A stretch of DNA of 64,000 nucleotides. Origin: Streptomyces sp. HPF1205. GTDB taxonomy: Bacteria; Actinomycetota; Actinomycetes; Streptomycetales; Streptomycetaceae. Numbering within the stretch: position 1 is the first letter of the stretch; every line of letters starts with the position of its first letter. The stretch lies in assembly GCF_020400825.1 (NCBI RefSeq), contig NZ_JAINVH010000018.1, positions 1 through 64,000 of the forward strand. Direction: 5' to 3'. The notes beneath the pieces were generated by a model. That model was not told the origin of the DNA. It did no database searches and worked only from the letters and a program-made list of their open reading frames with translations. The position numbers were made by a program, and so were the translations under genes. Positions 53,387-63,960 of the stretch are shown one piece after another.

Positions 53387-53450
53387 CGCGGGCGGCTGCT
53401 TCCCGGCAGGGGGCCCGCCCTCGCCGATTACCCGCGAGTAGTATCGGCGT

Positions 53451-53798
53451 ATGGCTGAGAGCACCCGCGAAGACAACCCCAGGGCCGCGGCACGCGAGGA
53501 GCGCCGCACGGCGCGGCTCGCCCGGCAGATCGGTGCCTTCGGGAAGAAGCACGGCGCCGTCGAGGCGAGCGTGGAGTACCTCGGGCAGCGCGGCGCGCGC
53601 ATCGTCCTCGTCGCCGAGGACGGCGCCTGGGGAGACCTGGTCGCCCCCGCGTACCCGACGGCCCGCCGCGCCGTCGAGCGGGCGGGCCTCACCGTCCACG
53701 ACGGCTTCGGCGGCGACCTCGCGGCGAAGGTGCGCACCGGCCCCTACGAGTGGTCCCGCATGGCGGGCATCCAGGTCGGCGGGCCGGCCAACCGCTGA
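53451..53798 (+). CDS. Small hypothetical protein
   Basis: 115 aa, no family recognised. The N-terminal 35 residues are highly charged and helical (REDNPRAAAREERRTARLAR); the rest looks like a small alpha/beta fold (RIVLVAEDGAWGDLVAPAYP, LTVHDGFGGDLAAKVRTGPY, EWSRMAGIQVGG). Codon positions are strongly G/C-ending, so it is a real gene. ATG at 53451; no signal peptide or membrane helix. Between ctaB and convergent ctaA; a role in heme or oxidase biology is only suggested by position. Confidence 0.72.
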   Translation: MAESTREDNPRAAAREERRTARLARQIGAFGKKHGAVEASVEYLGQRGARIVLVAEDGAWGDLVAPAYPTARRAVERAGLTVHDGFGGDLAAKVRTGPYEWSRMAGIQVGGPANR

Positions 53799-53935
53799 GC
53801 AGCGGTCTCCCGCCGGGAGTACCCAAGGGCGCGGCAACCGTCCGCAGGCCTGCCCGGGAGTACCCGGGGAGACGCCCGGAGCTCCGCCCGGGGGTTCCCC
53901 CGGCGAGATCGGCCCCTGTCCCGGCGCGCGGGTCG

Positions 53936-55054
53936 TCAGCGGCTCGAAGGGGCAGCCGCTGTCGTGTCCGGACCGCCGGCCCGCTGCGGTCGCTCGCGCG
54001 GTCCGCCGCGCGATTCCCCGCGCCCCTGGGCGCTCACGGCGGTGCTCACGGCGGTGCTCACGGCCCGGCCGTCGAGCTGTTCGTGCCCCTCGGTGCCGCC
54101 GGCGGGCTCGCGGGGATCCGCGGACCGGTCCCGGAAGGACAGCACGAGACGCAGCACGGCCACCCAGATCAGGGCGGCCCCGAGCATGTGCAGCTCGACC
54201 AGTCCGACGGGCAGCTTCGTGGCGTACTGGACGTAGCCGATCACGCCCTGGGACATCAGCACCAGGAACAGGTCGCGGGTGCGGGCGCGCGGCCCGGCGG
54301 GCGCGTCCACCGCGCGCAGGACGAACCACAGGGCGCCGGTCAGGGCGATCACGATCCACGCCAGGTCGGCGTGCAACTGGGCGACGGTCCGCCAGTCCAG
54401 GCCGATGCGATGCACGTCCCGCGAGTCGCCCGGGTGCGGCCCGGCGCCGGTGACCAGCGTGCCGACCGCGAGCAGCGCGCCGCTCGCAGCGGTCAGCGCC
54501 TGCCCGAGCTGGCGCACCGGCTTGCCGACCAGCGGGCGCGGGGCCGCGTCGCTCTCGCCCGCGCGGTGCCAGGTGAGCACCGCCACCGTGATCTGCGCGG
54601 CGGACAGCAGGAAGTGGACGGCGACCACGTACGGGTTGAGGTGGGTGAGGACCGTGACGCCGCCCCACACGGCGTTGGCGACCACGACCCAGAACTGCGC
54701 CCACGCCAGCCGGTAGACCCCGCGGCGCAGCGGCCGGTGGGCACGCACCGCCAGGATCGTCCAGCCGACCGCGGCGCACAGCACGTAGGTCAGCATGCGG
54801 TTGCCGAGCTCGATCGCGTGGTGGGCGCCCCACGCGTTGGTGCCGATGATGCTGTCGCCCTGACAGGTGGGCCAGGTCGGGCAGCCGAGCCCCGACCCGG
54901 TCAGCCGCACCGCGCCGCCGGTCACGATGAGGACCACCGACATGACGACGGACGACAGGGCCGCCCGGCGCACCGTCACCGCGTCCGGCGTCCACCGGGC
55001 GGCGAGGAAAGCGAACGGGTTTCGCGCGATTTCGGGCAGCTTGGACACGCACAC
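53936..55054 (-). CDS. ctaA: Heme A synthase (COX15/CtaA)
   Basis: 372 aa, eight predicted membrane helices. Oxidises the methyl group of heme O to give heme A. VRLTGSGLGCPTWPTCQGDS has the paired-Cys loop of the Bacillus/actinobacterial type; heme-binding His occur in HHAIELGNRMLTYVL, LTHLNPYVVAVHFLLSA, VAQLHADLAWI and LVELHMLGAA. The C-terminal 55 residues are a disordered tail with an STAV repeat from duplicated DNA. ATG at 55054; a GTG two codons later is an alternative start. Confidence 0.95.
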   Translation of the reverse strand: MCVSKLPEIARNPFAFLAARWTPDAVTVRRAALSSVVMSVVLIVTGGAVRLTGSGLGCPTWPTCQGDSIIGTNAWGAHHAIELGNRMLTYVLCAAVGWTILAVRAHRPLRRGVYRLAWAQFWVVVANAVWGGVTVLTHLNPYVVAVHFLLSAAQITVAVLTWHRAGESDAAPRPLVGKPVRQLGQALTAASGALLAVGTLVTGAGPHPGDSRDVHRIGLDWRTVAQLHADLAWIVIALTGALWFVLRAVDAPAGPRARTRDLFLVLMSQGVIGYVQYATKLPVGLVELHMLGAALIWVAVLRLVLSFRDRSADPREPAGGTEGHEQLDGRAVSTAVSTAVSAQGRGESRGGPRERPQRAGGPDTTAAAPSSR

Positions 55055-55160
55055 ATGGTAGGCGCCGCCTTGTGCACGCCTTCACGAGGGGTACGGGGCC
55101 GCTCCCGCCGCCGCGCGCGGCCCGCGTACCGCCCGCTCGTTCCCCGCTCACCGCCCGCGC

Positions 55161-55984
55161 TCACTCCCAGCGGAAGAACCGCGCCGCCGCGGCCAGCCCG
55201 GCCACCGCCCACACCGCCAGGATCCCGAGGTCGCCCCACGGCACGCCCGCGCCGTGCTGCAGCACGTCCCGCAGCCCGCCGGACAGCGCCGTGATCGGCA
55301 GCAGCTTCAGCGCCGCCTGCACCCCGCCGGAGAACTTGTCGAGCGGTACGAGGACCCCGCCGCCGACCAGCAGCAGCAGGAACACCAGGTTCGCCGCGGC
55401 CAGCGTCGCCTCGGCCTTCAGCGTGCCGGCCATCAGCAGCCCCAGCCCGGAGAAGGCCGCCGTACCCAGCAGGAGCAGCAGCACCACGGCCGCCGGGTTT
55501 CCGTGCGGCGACCAGCCCAGCGCGAAGGCGATCACCGTGAGGAGCGCCACCTGCAGCGCCTCGGTGACCAGCACCGAGCAGGTCTTGGCGGTCATCAGCG
55601 CCCAGCGCGGCAGCGGGGAGGCGCCCAGCCGCTTGAGCACGCCGTAGCGCCGCTCGAAGCCGGTCGCGATGGCCTGGCCGGTGAACGCGGTGGACAGCAC
55701 CGCCAGGGCCAGGACGCCCGGGGCCAGGAAGTCCACCGACGAGCCCTTGCCGGTGTCCACGATGTCCACCGTGCCGAACAGCACCAGCAGCAGGGCCGGG
55801 ATCACGACCGTGAGCAGGAGCTGCTCGCCGTTGCGCAGCAGCATCCTGGTCTCCAGCAGGGCCTGCGCGCGGATCATCCGGGGCAGCGGGGCGGCTCCGG
55901 GGTCGGGGGCGAAGGAGCCGGCGGCGTAGGGGTCCCGCGTGCCGGAGCCCATGGCGGCGTCCGCGCCCGTACTCGTGCCCGTGG

Positions 55985-55988
<4 letters not shown>
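55161..55988 (-). CDS. ABC-2 type transporter permease
   Basis: 275 aa with six helices after a 35-residue cytosolic leader. ALLETRMLLRNGEQLLLTVV, VLALAVLSTAFTGQAIATGF, ERRYGVLKRLGASPLPRWAL and GGGVLVPLDKFSGGVQ are typical of ABC-2 (DrrB-like) permeases. ATG overlaps the stop of the ATPase gene (ATGA), so the two form one exporter. The gene is separated by 106 bp from ctaA. Substrate unknown. Confidence 0.92.
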
Positions 55989-56920
<932 letters not shown>

Positions 56921-57090
56921 GTGGACGAGTCTAAGGAGCCGCGGTCACGCTTTTGGCGGCAGGGCGGAACGCGCCCGCGGGCGGGCCGGCGCACGCCGGG
57001 CGCGGGCGGCAACGGCCCAGGACAGGGGCCGTGCCCGCCGGTGAGGTGACCCTAAGTGACGAAGTACACGACGGGCCCGGGCGGGGCGGC

Positions 57091-57120
57091 TTGCCCGGCC
57101 TTCGAGAATTACGCAACAAT
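57091..57120 (+). promoter_or_regulatory. Probable suf operon promoter
   Basis: TTGCCC (57091-57096) and AACAAT (57115-57120) are 18 bp apart (three or four matches each to consensus). Transcription would begin at about the sufR GTG (57127), implying a leaderless or near-leaderless mRNA, and the SufR operator would cover -10 to +1. Confidence 0.45.
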
Positions 57121-57127
57121 GAGGTTG
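57114..57127 (+). promoter_or_regulatory. SufR operator CAAC-N6-GTTG
   Basis: CAAC-AATGAG-GTTG is an exact instance of the 14-bp palindrome CAAC-N6-GTTG reported as the SufR binding site in Streptomyces avermitilis. Its last G is the first base of the sufR start codon, so bound SufR would block initiation of the whole operon. Confidence 0.85.
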
Positions 57128-58014
57128 TGAAAAAGGTCGGTGGTGCCGCTCGGGGGGCGGCTCAGGAGCAGACGACCGGGGAGCGGCGCACCCGCACCCG
57201 GGTCGCCCGGTCCATCCTGAACCACGGACCCTCGACGGCCGCCGCCCTGGCCGAACGGCTCGGTCTGACCCAGGCCGCCGTCCGCCGCCACCTGGACGCG
57301 CTCGTCGCCGAGAACATGGTGGAGCCCCGCGAGCAGCGGGTGTACGGCAGCCGCGGCCGCGGCCGCCCGGCCAAGGTCTTCGCCCTCACCGACTGCGGCC
57401 GGGACGCGTTCGACCAGGCCTACGACCAGCTCGCCGCCGACGCCCTGCGCTGGATCGCGCAGTCCGCGGGCGGCGGCGCGGACGGCCAGGCAGCGGTCTC
57501 CGCGTTCGCCCGCGCCCGGGTCGCCGCCCAGGCCGAGCGGTACCGCGCGATCGTCGACGCGGCGGCCCCCGAGGACCGCACCAGGGCACTCGCCCGGGCA
57601 CTGTCCGCGGACGGGTACGCTGCCACCGCCAGCGCAGCCCCCCCGCAGCTTCGCGCGGGAGGAGCCCCGGGCCCCGCCGGGGAGCAACTGTGCCAGCACC
57701 ACTGCCCGGTGGCCCACACCGCCGAGCAGTTCCCGCAGCTGTGCGAGGCGGAGGCCGAGGTCTTCTCCACGCTGCTGGGCACCCACGTCCAGCGGCTGGC
57801 CACCATCGCGCACGGCGACGGGGTGTGCACCACCTTCGTCCCCCGCTCGCACCAGCCGCCCGCGCAGCCCGGTACCCCCGGGTCCGCGCGGACCGCGGAC
57901 CCCGCACCGGCCCCGCCGGTCCAGGCCCCGCCCAAGGCCGCGCGCGCACGCCACGCCACACAAACCAGCGAAAGCCCAGCGACATCCGGCACGTCCGGGA
58001 GGAACCCCGCATGA
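57127..58014 (+). CDS. sufR: Fe-S-sensing suf operon repressor SufR
   Basis: 295 aa. A winged HTH ([40 protein letters not shown]) precedes a sensor domain whose Cys189, Cys193 and Cys206 (CQHHC and QFPQLCEAE) have the 4 and 13 residue spacing of the S. avermitilis [4Fe-4S] ligands; Cys234 is a further candidate. With its cluster it represses the operon; without it, suf is switched on. The GTG at 57127 overlaps the operator. The last 55 residues are a Pro/Ala-rich tail. The stop overlaps the sufB ATG. Confidence 0.93.
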   Translation: MKKVGGAARGAAQEQTTGERRTRTRVARSILNHGPSTAAALAERLGLTQAAVRRHLDALVAENMVEPREQRVYGSRGRGRPAKVFALTDCGRDAFDQAYDQLAADALRWIAQSAGGGADGQAAVSAFARARVAAQAERYRAIVDAAAPEDRTRALARALSADGYAATASAAPPQLRAGGAPGPAGEQLCQHHCPVAHTAEQFPQLCEAEAEVFSTLLGTHVQRLATIAHGDGVCTTFVPRSHQPPAQPGTPGSARTADPAPAPPVQAPPKAARARHATQTSESPATSGTSGRNPA

Positions 58015-59432
58015 CTGCTCCCACGCAGACCACTCACCCGGAGCTCGAAGGCATCGGCACGTACGAATACGGCTGGGCCGACTCCGACGTGGCGGGCGCG
58101 TCCGCCAGGCGCGGCCTTTCCGAGGAGGTCGTCCGCGACATCTCCGCGAAGAAGGCGGAGCCGGAGTGGATGCTGAAGCTGCGGCTCAAGGGCCTGCGGC
58201 TGTTCGCCAAGAAGCCCATGCCGACCTGGGGCTCCGACCTGACCGGCATCGACTTCGACAACATCAAGTACTTCGTGCGGTCCACCGAGAAGCAGGCCGA
58301 GAGCTGGGAGGACCTGCCGGAGGACATCAAGAACACCTACGACAAGCTGGGCATCCCGGAGGCCGAGAAGCAGCGCCTGGTCGCCGGTGTCGCCGCGCAG
58401 TACGAGTCCGAGGTCGTCTACCACCAGATCCGCGAGGACCTGGAGGCCCAGGGCGTCATCTTCCTGGACACCGACACCGCCCTCAAGCAGCACCCCGAGC
58501 TGTTCCAGGAGTACTTCGGCACCGTCATCCCGGCCGGCGACAACAAGTTCGCGTCGCTGAACACCGCGGTGTGGTCCGGCGGATCGTTCATCTACGTCCC
58601 CAAGGGCGTGCACGTGGACATCCCGCTGCAGGCGTACTTCCGGATCAACACGGAGAACATGGGCCAGTTCGAGCGGACCCTGATCATCGTGGACGAGGAC
58701 GCCTACGTCCACTACGTCGAGGGCTGCACCGCGCCGATCTACAAGTCGGACTCGCTGCACTCCGCCGTGGTCGAGATCATCGTCAAGAAGGGCGGCCGCT
58801 GCCGCTACACGACGATCCAGAACTGGTCGAACAACGTCTACAACCTGGTCACCAAGCGCGCCGTGGCGTACGAGGGCGCGACCATGGAGTGGATCGACGG
58901 CAACATCGGCTCCAAGGTCACGATGAAGTACCCGGCCGTCTACCTGATGGGCGAGCACGCCAAGGGCGAGACGCTGTCCATCGCGTTCGCCGGCGAGGGC
59001 CAGCACCAGGACGCGGGCGCCAAGATGGTCCACATGGCGCCGAACACGTCGTCCAACATCGTCTCCAAGTCGGTGGCGCGCGGCGGCGGCCGCACCTCGT
59101 ACCGCGGCCTGATCGAGATCGGCGAGGGCGCGCAGGGCTCGAAGTCCAACGTGCTGTGCGACGCGCTGCTGGTCGACACGGTCTCCCGCTCCGACACGTA
59201 CCCGTACGTGGACGTGCGCGAGGACGACGTGTCGATGGGTCACGAGGCGACCGTCTCGAAGGTCTCGGAGGACCAGCTCTTCTACCTGATGAGCCGCGGC
59301 ATGACCGAGTTCGAGGCCATGGCGATGATCGTGCGCGGCTTCGTCGAGCCGATCGCCAAGGAGCTCCCCATGGAGTACGCGCTGGAGCTGAACCGGCTGA
59401 TCGAGCTGCAGATGGAAGGGTCGGTGGGCTGA
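58011..59432 (+). CDS. sufB: Fe-S cluster assembly protein SufB
   Basis: 473 aa scaffold subunit of SufBC2D on which Fe-S clusters are built. Conserved parts: [60 protein letters not shown] and [40 protein letters not shown]. No intein is present (some mycobacterial sufB genes have one). ATG at 58011 overlaps the sufR stop (ATGA) and has GGGAGGAA upstream. Confidence 0.98.
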   Translation: MTAPTQTTHPELEGIGTYEYGWADSDVAGASARRGLSEEVVRDISAKKAEPEWMLKLRLKGLRLFAKKPMPTWGSDLTGIDFDNIKYFVRSTEKQAESWEDLPEDIKNTYDKLGIPEAEKQRLVAGVAAQYESEVVYHQIREDLEAQGVIFLDTDTALKQHPELFQEYFGTVIPAGDNKFASLNTAVWSGGSFIYVPKGVHVDIPLQAYFRINTENMGQFERTLIIVDEDAYVHYVEGCTAPIYKSDSLHSAVVEIIVKKGGRCRYTTIQNWSNNVYNLVTKRAVAYEGATMEWIDGNIGSKVTMKYPAVYLMGEHAKGETLSIAFAGEGQHQDAGAKMVHMAPNTSSNIVSKSVARGGGRTSYRGLIEIGEGAQGSKSNVLCDALLVDTVSRSDTYPYVDVREDDVSMGHEATVSKVSEDQLFYLMSRGMTEFEAMAMIVRGFVEPIAKELPMEYALELNRLIELQMEGSVG

Positions 59433-59468
59433 CCCCCACCGGCCTTCCCCCGTCCGACGGCAACCCTT

Positions 59469-59508
59469 GCGAGCGAGCACCGACAAGGGCGAGCGAGCAC
59501 CGATAAGG
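59469..59508. repeat. 20-bp direct repeat between sufB and sufD
   Basis: GCGAGCGAGCACCGACAAGG (59469-59488) is repeated with one change at 59489-59508, 36 bases after the sufB stop. Effect on the operon mRNA unknown. Confidence 0.85.
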
Positions 59509-59533
59509 CAGAAAGCGAGCAGTTCGACAAGCC

Positions 59534-60724
59534 ATGGCTGAGTACACCCCTGCGGGCAGCACCACGGACGGTGCCATCACGGTGGGCGAGCGCGAACCGG
59601 TGGTGGGCCAGCCGGCCGACGCCCGGGTCAGCGCGGCCCCGTCCTACGACGTGGCGGACTTCCCCGTGCCGCACGGCCGCGAGGAGGAGTGGCGCTTCAC
59701 CCCGCTGGAGCGGCTGCGCGGTCTGCACGACGGCACCGCCGAGGCCACCGGTTCGGTCCGGGTCGAGGTCACCGCCCCCGACGGCGTCACCACCCACACC
59801 GTCGACCGCACCGACCCCCGGGTCGGCCGGGCCGGCAAGCCCGTGGACCGGGTGGCCGCCCAGGCGTTCAGCGCGTTCGAGAAGGCCTCGGTGGTGACCG
59901 TCCCCAAGGAGGCGGTGCTCACCGAGCCGGTACGGATCGGCGTGCACGGCGAGGGCGGCACGGTCTTCGCCCACCAGGTGGTCGAGGTCGGCGCCTTCGC
60001 CGAGGCCGTGGTCGTCATCGACCACACCGGCGACGCCACCCTCGCGGCCAACGTCGAGTTCCTGGTCGGCGAGGGCGCCAAGCTGACCGTGGTGTCCGTC
60101 CAGGACTGGGACGACACCGCCGTGCACGTCGCCCAGCACACCGCCCTGGTGGGCCGGGACGCCACGTTCAAGTCGGTGGTGGTCACCTTCGGCGGCGACC
60201 TGGTCCGGCTGCACCCGCGGGTGGTCTACGACGGTCCCGGCGGCGAGGCCGAGCTGTTCGGCCTGTACTTCACCGACCAGGGCCAGCACCAGGAGCACCG
60301 CCTGTTCATCGACCACGACACGCCGCACTGCCGGTCCAACGTGGCGTACAAGGGCGCGCTGCAGGGCAGGGACGCGCACGCGGTCTGGATCGGCGACGTC
60401 CTCATCAGGGCGGCCGCCGAGGGCACCGACACCTACGAGCTCAACCGGAACCTCGTCCTGACCGACGGCGCCCGGGTCGACTCGGTGCCCAACCTGGAGA
60501 TCGAGACCGGCGAGATCGTCGGCGCCGGGCACGCCTCCGCCACCGGCCGGTTCGAGGACGAGCAGCTCTTCTACCTGATGAGCCGCGGCATCCGGGCCGA
60601 CGAGGCCCGGCGCCTGGTGGTCCGCGGCTTCTTCGGCGAGCTGGTCCAGCAGATCGGCCTGGCCGATGTCGAGGAGCGGCTGATGGCGAAGATCGACGAG
60701 GAACTGGAGGCGTCCGTCGCATGA
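59534..60724 (+). CDS. sufD: Fe-S cluster assembly protein SufD
   Basis: 396 aa partner of SufB with the same beta-helix fold. FPVPHGREEEWRFTPLERLR near the N-terminus, LFGLYFTDQGQHQEHRLFID, HDTPHCRSNVAYKGALQGRD and [20 protein letters not shown] towards the end. The His in TPHCRSN matches the SufD residue linked to iron acquisition. 101 bp after sufB, with a short repeat between. Confidence 0.97.
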   Translation: MAEYTPAGSTTDGAITVGEREPVVGQPADARVSAAPSYDVADFPVPHGREEEWRFTPLERLRGLHDGTAEATGSVRVEVTAPDGVTTHTVDRTDPRVGRAGKPVDRVAAQAFSAFEKASVVTVPKEAVLTEPVRIGVHGEGGTVFAHQVVEVGAFAEAVVVIDHTGDATLAANVEFLVGEGAKLTVVSVQDWDDTAVHVAQHTALVGRDATFKSVVVTFGGDLVRLHPRVVYDGPGGEAELFGLYFTDQGQHQEHRLFIDHDTPHCRSNVAYKGALQGRDAHAVWIGDVLIRAAAEGTDTYELNRNLVLTDGARVDSVPNLEIETGEIVGAGHASATGRFEDEQLFYLMSRGIRADEARRLVVRGFFGELVQQIGLADVEERLMAKIDEELEASVA

Positions 60725-61050
60725 CAGAAGCCACCGGCTTCGTCCGGGCCTGCGCGCTGAGCGAGCTGGAGGAGGACACGCCGCACCGGGTCGAACTGGG
60801 CGGCGTGCCGGTGTCCGTGGTGCGCACCGACGGCGAGGTGTTCGCCATCCACGACGTCTGCTCGCACGCCAACGTCTCGCTGTCCGAGGGCGAGGTGGAG
60901 GACTGCCAGATCGAGTGCTGGCTGCACGGCTCCACCTTCGACCTGCGCACCGGCAAGCCGTCCGGGCTGCCCGCCACGCGGCCGGTCCCCGTGTACCCCG
61001 TCAAGATCGTTGGGGACGACGTGCTCGTCTCCGTCACCCAGGAGTCCTGA
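60721..61050 (+). CDS. Rieske-type ferredoxin of the suf operon
   Basis: 109 aa soluble Rieske [2Fe-2S] protein. Cluster ligands are in VCSHANVSLSEGEVED and IECWLHGSTFDLRTG (Cys-X-His and Cys-X2-His). It resembles non-heme dioxygenase ferredoxin subunits, but no oxygenase is nearby; in actinobacteria such a gene is regularly found in suf operons, where it may supply electrons or accept clusters. ATG overlaps the sufD stop (ATGA). Confidence 0.92.
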   Translation: MTEATGFVRACALSELEEDTPHRVELGGVPVSVVRTDGEVFAIHDVCSHANVSLSEGEVEDCQIECWLHGSTFDLRTGKPSGLPATRPVPVYPVKIVGDDVLVSVTQES

Positions 61051-61057
61051 GTCACCC

Positions 61058-61819
61058 ATGGCCACCCTTGAAATCAACGACCTGCGCGTCTCCGTCGATG
61101 CCGAGAACGGACCCCGCGAGATCCTGCGCGGCGTCGACCTGACCGTCCGGCAGGGCGAGACCCACGCCATCATGGGCCCCAACGGCTCCGGCAAGTCCAC
61201 CCTGGCGTACTCGCTGGCCGGTCACCCCAAGTACACCGTCACCGGCGGCACCGTCACCCTCGACGGCGAGGACGTGCTGGCCATGTCCGTCGACGAGCGG
61301 GCCAGGGCCGGGCTGTTCCTGGCCATGCAGTACCCGGTCGAGGTGCCCGGTGTCTCGGTCTCCAACTTCCTGCGCACCTCGGCCACCGCCATCCGCGGCG
61401 AGGCGCCGAAGCTGCGCACCTGGGTGAAGGAGGTCAAGGAGACCATGGAGCGGCTCCAGATGGACCCCGCCTTCGCCGAGCGCAACGTCAACGAGGGCTT
61501 CTCCGGCGGCGAGAAGAAGCGCCACGAGATCCTCCAGCTCGAACTGCTCAAGCCGAAGGTGGCGATCCTCGACGAGACCGACTCCGGCCTCGACGTGGAC
61601 GCCCTGCGGATCGTCTCCGAGGGCGTCAACCGGGTCCGCGACACCGGCGAGGTCGGCACCCTGCTGATCACGCACTACACGCGCATCCTGCGCTACATCA
61701 AGCCCGACTTCGTGCACGTGTTCGCGAACGGCCGGATCGCCGAGTCCGGCGGCGCCGAGCTCGCGGACAAGCTGGAGGAGGAGGGCTACGAGTCCTATGT
61801 GAAGGGTGCATCCGCGTGA
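61058..61819 (+). CDS. sufC: Fe-S cluster assembly ATPase SufC
   Basis: 253 aa ABC-type ATPase that drives SufBC2D. Walker A AIMGPNGSGKSTLAYSLAGH, Q-loop FLAMQYPVEVPGVSVSNFLR, signature EGFSGGEKKRHEILQLELLK, Walker B AILDETDSGLDVDALRIVSE, and LITHYTRILRYIKPDFVHVF. Seven bases after the Rieske gene. Confidence 0.98.
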   Translation: MATLEINDLRVSVDAENGPREILRGVDLTVRQGETHAIMGPNGSGKSTLAYSLAGHPKYTVTGGTVTLDGEDVLAMSVDERARAGLFLAMQYPVEVPGVSVSNFLRTSATAIRGEAPKLRTWVKEVKETMERLQMDPAFAERNVNEGFSGGEKKRHEILQLELLKPKVAILDETDSGLDVDALRIVSEGVNRVRDTGEVGTLLITHYTRILRYIKPDFVHVFANGRIAESGGAELADKLEEEGYESYVKGASA

Positions 61820-63093
61820 CAGCCACTTCGCCGACCGGCCGGCTACTGCCCGGCCTCCTCGACACCGAGGCGATCCGCAAGGACTTCCCCGTACTGGATC
61901 GCCTGGTCCACGACGACCGGAAGCTGGTCTACCTGGACAACGCGGCGACCTCGCAGAAGCCGCGCCAGGTCCTGGACGCCCTGGCCGCCTACTACGAGCG
62001 GCACAACTCCAACGTCCACCGCGGTGTGCACACCCTCGCCGAGGAGGCCACGGCGGCGTACGAGGGCGCGCGCGACAAGATCGCCGCGTTCATCAACGCG
62101 CCCAGCCGCGACGAGGTGATCTTCACCAAGAACGCCTCGGAGTCGCTGAACCTCGTGGCGAACATGCTCGGCTGGGCCGACGAGCCCTACCGGGTGGACC
62201 AGGACACCGAGATCGTCATCACCGAGATGGAGCACCACTCCAACATCGTGCCCTGGCAGCTGCTGTCGCAGCGCACGGGCGCGAAGCTGAAGTGGTTCGG
62301 CCTGACCGACGACGGCCGGCTCGACCTGTCCGGGATCGAGCAGGTCATCACCGAGAAGACGAAGATCGTCTCCTTCGTGCTGGTCTCCAACATCCTCGGC
62401 ACCCTCAACCCGGTCGAGGCCATCGTGCGCCGCGCCCAGGACGTCGGCGCGCTGGTGCTGATCGACGCCTCGCAGGCCGCCCCGCACATGGCGTTGGACG
62501 TGCAGGCGCTCGGCGCGGACTTCGTGGCCTTCACCGGCCACAAGATGCTCGGCCCGACCGGCATCGGCGTGCTGTGGGGCCGCCAGGAGCTGCTGGAGGA
62601 CCTGCCGCCGTTCCTCGGCGGCGGCGAGATGATCGAGACCGTCTCGATGCACTCGTCCACGTACGCGCCCGCGCCGCACAAGTTCGAGGCCGGCACCCCG
62701 CCGATCGCCCAGGCCATCGGGCTGGGCGTCGCGGTGGACTACCTCACCGCGATCGGCATGGACAAGATCGCCGCCCATGAGCACGCGATCACCGAGTACG
62801 CGCTGAGCCGGCTGCGGGAGGTCCCGGACCTGCGGATCGTCGGCCCGGTCACCGGCGAGGACCGCGGCGCCGCCATCTCCTTCACCCTCGGCGACATCCA
62901 CCCGCACGACGTGGGGCAGGTGCTCGACGAGCAGGGCATCGCGGTGCGGGTCGGCCACCACTGCGCGCGGCCGGTCTGCCTGCGGTACGGAATTCCCGCG
63001 ACCACGCGAGCGTCGTTCTATCTGTACTCCACCCCGGCCGAGGTCGACGCCCTGGTCGAGGGCCTGGAGCAGGTACGCAACTTCTTCGGCTGA
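61816..63093 (+). CDS. sufS: Cysteine desulfurase SufS
   Basis: 425 aa PLP enzyme that takes sulfur from cysteine as a protein persulfide. PLP Lys243 is in FTGHKMLGPTGIGVLWG and the persulfide Cys383 in RVGHHCARPVCLRYG, the class II (SufS) arrangement with a short Cys loop. Other motifs: VYLDNAATSQKPRQVLDAL and ITEMEHHSNIVPWQLL. GTG start at 61816 overlaps the sufC stop (GTGA). Confidence 0.97.
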   Translation: MTATSPTGRLLPGLLDTEAIRKDFPVLDRLVHDDRKLVYLDNAATSQKPRQVLDALAAYYERHNSNVHRGVHTLAEEATAAYEGARDKIAAFINAPSRDEVIFTKNASESLNLVANMLGWADEPYRVDQDTEIVITEMEHHSNIVPWQLLSQRTGAKLKWFGLTDDGRLDLSGIEQVITEKTKIVSFVLVSNILGTLNPVEAIVRRAQDVGALVLIDASQAAPHMALDVQALGADFVAFTGHKMLGPTGIGVLWGRQELLEDLPPFLGGGEMIETVSMHSSTYAPAPHKFEAGTPPIAQAIGLGVAVDYLTAIGMDKIAAHEHAITEYALSRLREVPDLRIVGPVTGEDRGAAISFTLGDIHPHDVGQVLDEQGIAVRVGHHCARPVCLRYGIPATTRASFYLYSTPAEVDALVEGLEQVRNFFG

Positions 63094-63106
63094 TGGTGGT
63101 GCTGCT

Positions 63107-63571
63107 GTGAAGCTCGACTCGATGTACCAGGACGTGATCCTGGACCACTACAAGCACCCCCACGGGCGCGGCCTGCGGGACGGCCAGGCCGAGGTGCACC
63201 ACGTCAATCCGACCTGCGGGGACGAGATCACCCTGCGGGTGCGGATGGACGGCAGCGTCATCGGCGACGTCTCCTACGAGGGGCAGGGCTGTTCCATCAG
63301 CCAGGCCAGCGCCTCGATGCTCAACGACCTGCTCGTCGGCAAGGAACTGGGCGAGGCCCGCAGGATCCAGGAGACCTTCCTGGAGCTGATGCAGTCCAAG
63401 GGCCAGGTCGAGCCCGACGACGCGATGGAGGAGCTGCTGGAGGACGCGGTGGCGTTCGCCGGCGTCTCGAAGTACCCGGCGCGTGTGAAGTGCGCGCTGC
63501 TGAGCTGGATGGCGTGGAAGGACGCGACCGCGCAGGCGCTGTCCGGCGCCCCCACCAAGGAGACCGCATGA
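63107..63571 (+). CDS. sufU: Sulfur-transfer protein SufU
   Basis: 154 aa IscU-like fold. Cys37 (NPTCGDEITL), Cys62 (GQGCSISQASAS) and Cys129 (ARVKCALLSW) with Asp39 form the zinc site through which SufU accepts persulfide from SufS in Gram-positives. The about 19-residue insertion between the second and third Cys regions that marks SufU from IscU is present. GTG at 63107. Confidence 0.95.
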   Translation: MKLDSMYQDVILDHYKHPHGRGLRDGQAEVHHVNPTCGDEITLRVRMDGSVIGDVSYEGQGCSISQASASMLNDLLVGKELGEARRIQETFLELMQSKGQVEPDDAMEELLEDAVAFAGVSKYPARVKCALLSWMAWKDATAQALSGAPTKETA

Positions 63572-63960
63572 CCGCGCCCGAGGAACACGCCGAGCACCAG
63601 GGGACGTCCCCGGTGGGCCCCGGCCCGGGTGGTGCCCCCACCACCACGAAGCCCGCCTCCGAGGAGGAGCTGAAGGAGGCGCTGTACGACGTGGTCGACC
63701 CCGAGCTGGGGATCGACGTGGTCAACCTGGGCCTCATCTACGGCATGCACATCGACGAGAGCAATGTCGCCACCATCGACATGACCCTCACCTCGGCGGC
63801 CTGCCCGCTCACCGACGTGATCGAGGAGCAGGCCAAGTCCGCCACCGAGGGCATCGTCAACGACCTGAGGATCAACTGGGTCTGGATGCCGCCGTGGGGC
63901 CCGGAGAAGATCACCGACGACGGCCGCGAGCAGTTGCGGGCGCTGGGCTTCAACGTCTGA
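63568..63960 (+). CDS. SufT/PaaD-like metal-sulfur cluster assembly factor
   Basis: 130 aa MIP18 (DUF59) domain after a 30-residue disordered leader. ALYDVVDPELGIDVVNLGLI and MTLTSAACPLTDVIEEQAKS (with the conserved Cys) then INWVWMPPWGPEKITDD. Family members help deliver Fe-S clusters to target proteins. ATG overlaps the sufU stop (ATGA). It is the last gene of the operon in view; 40 bases of GC-rich sequence follow to the window end. Confidence 0.93.
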   Translation: MTAPEEHAEHQGTSPVGPGPGGAPTTTKPASEEELKEALYDVVDPELGIDVVNLGLIYGMHIDESNVATIDMTLTSAACPLTDVIEEQAKSATEGIVNDLRINWVWMPPWGPEKITDDGREQLRALGFNV

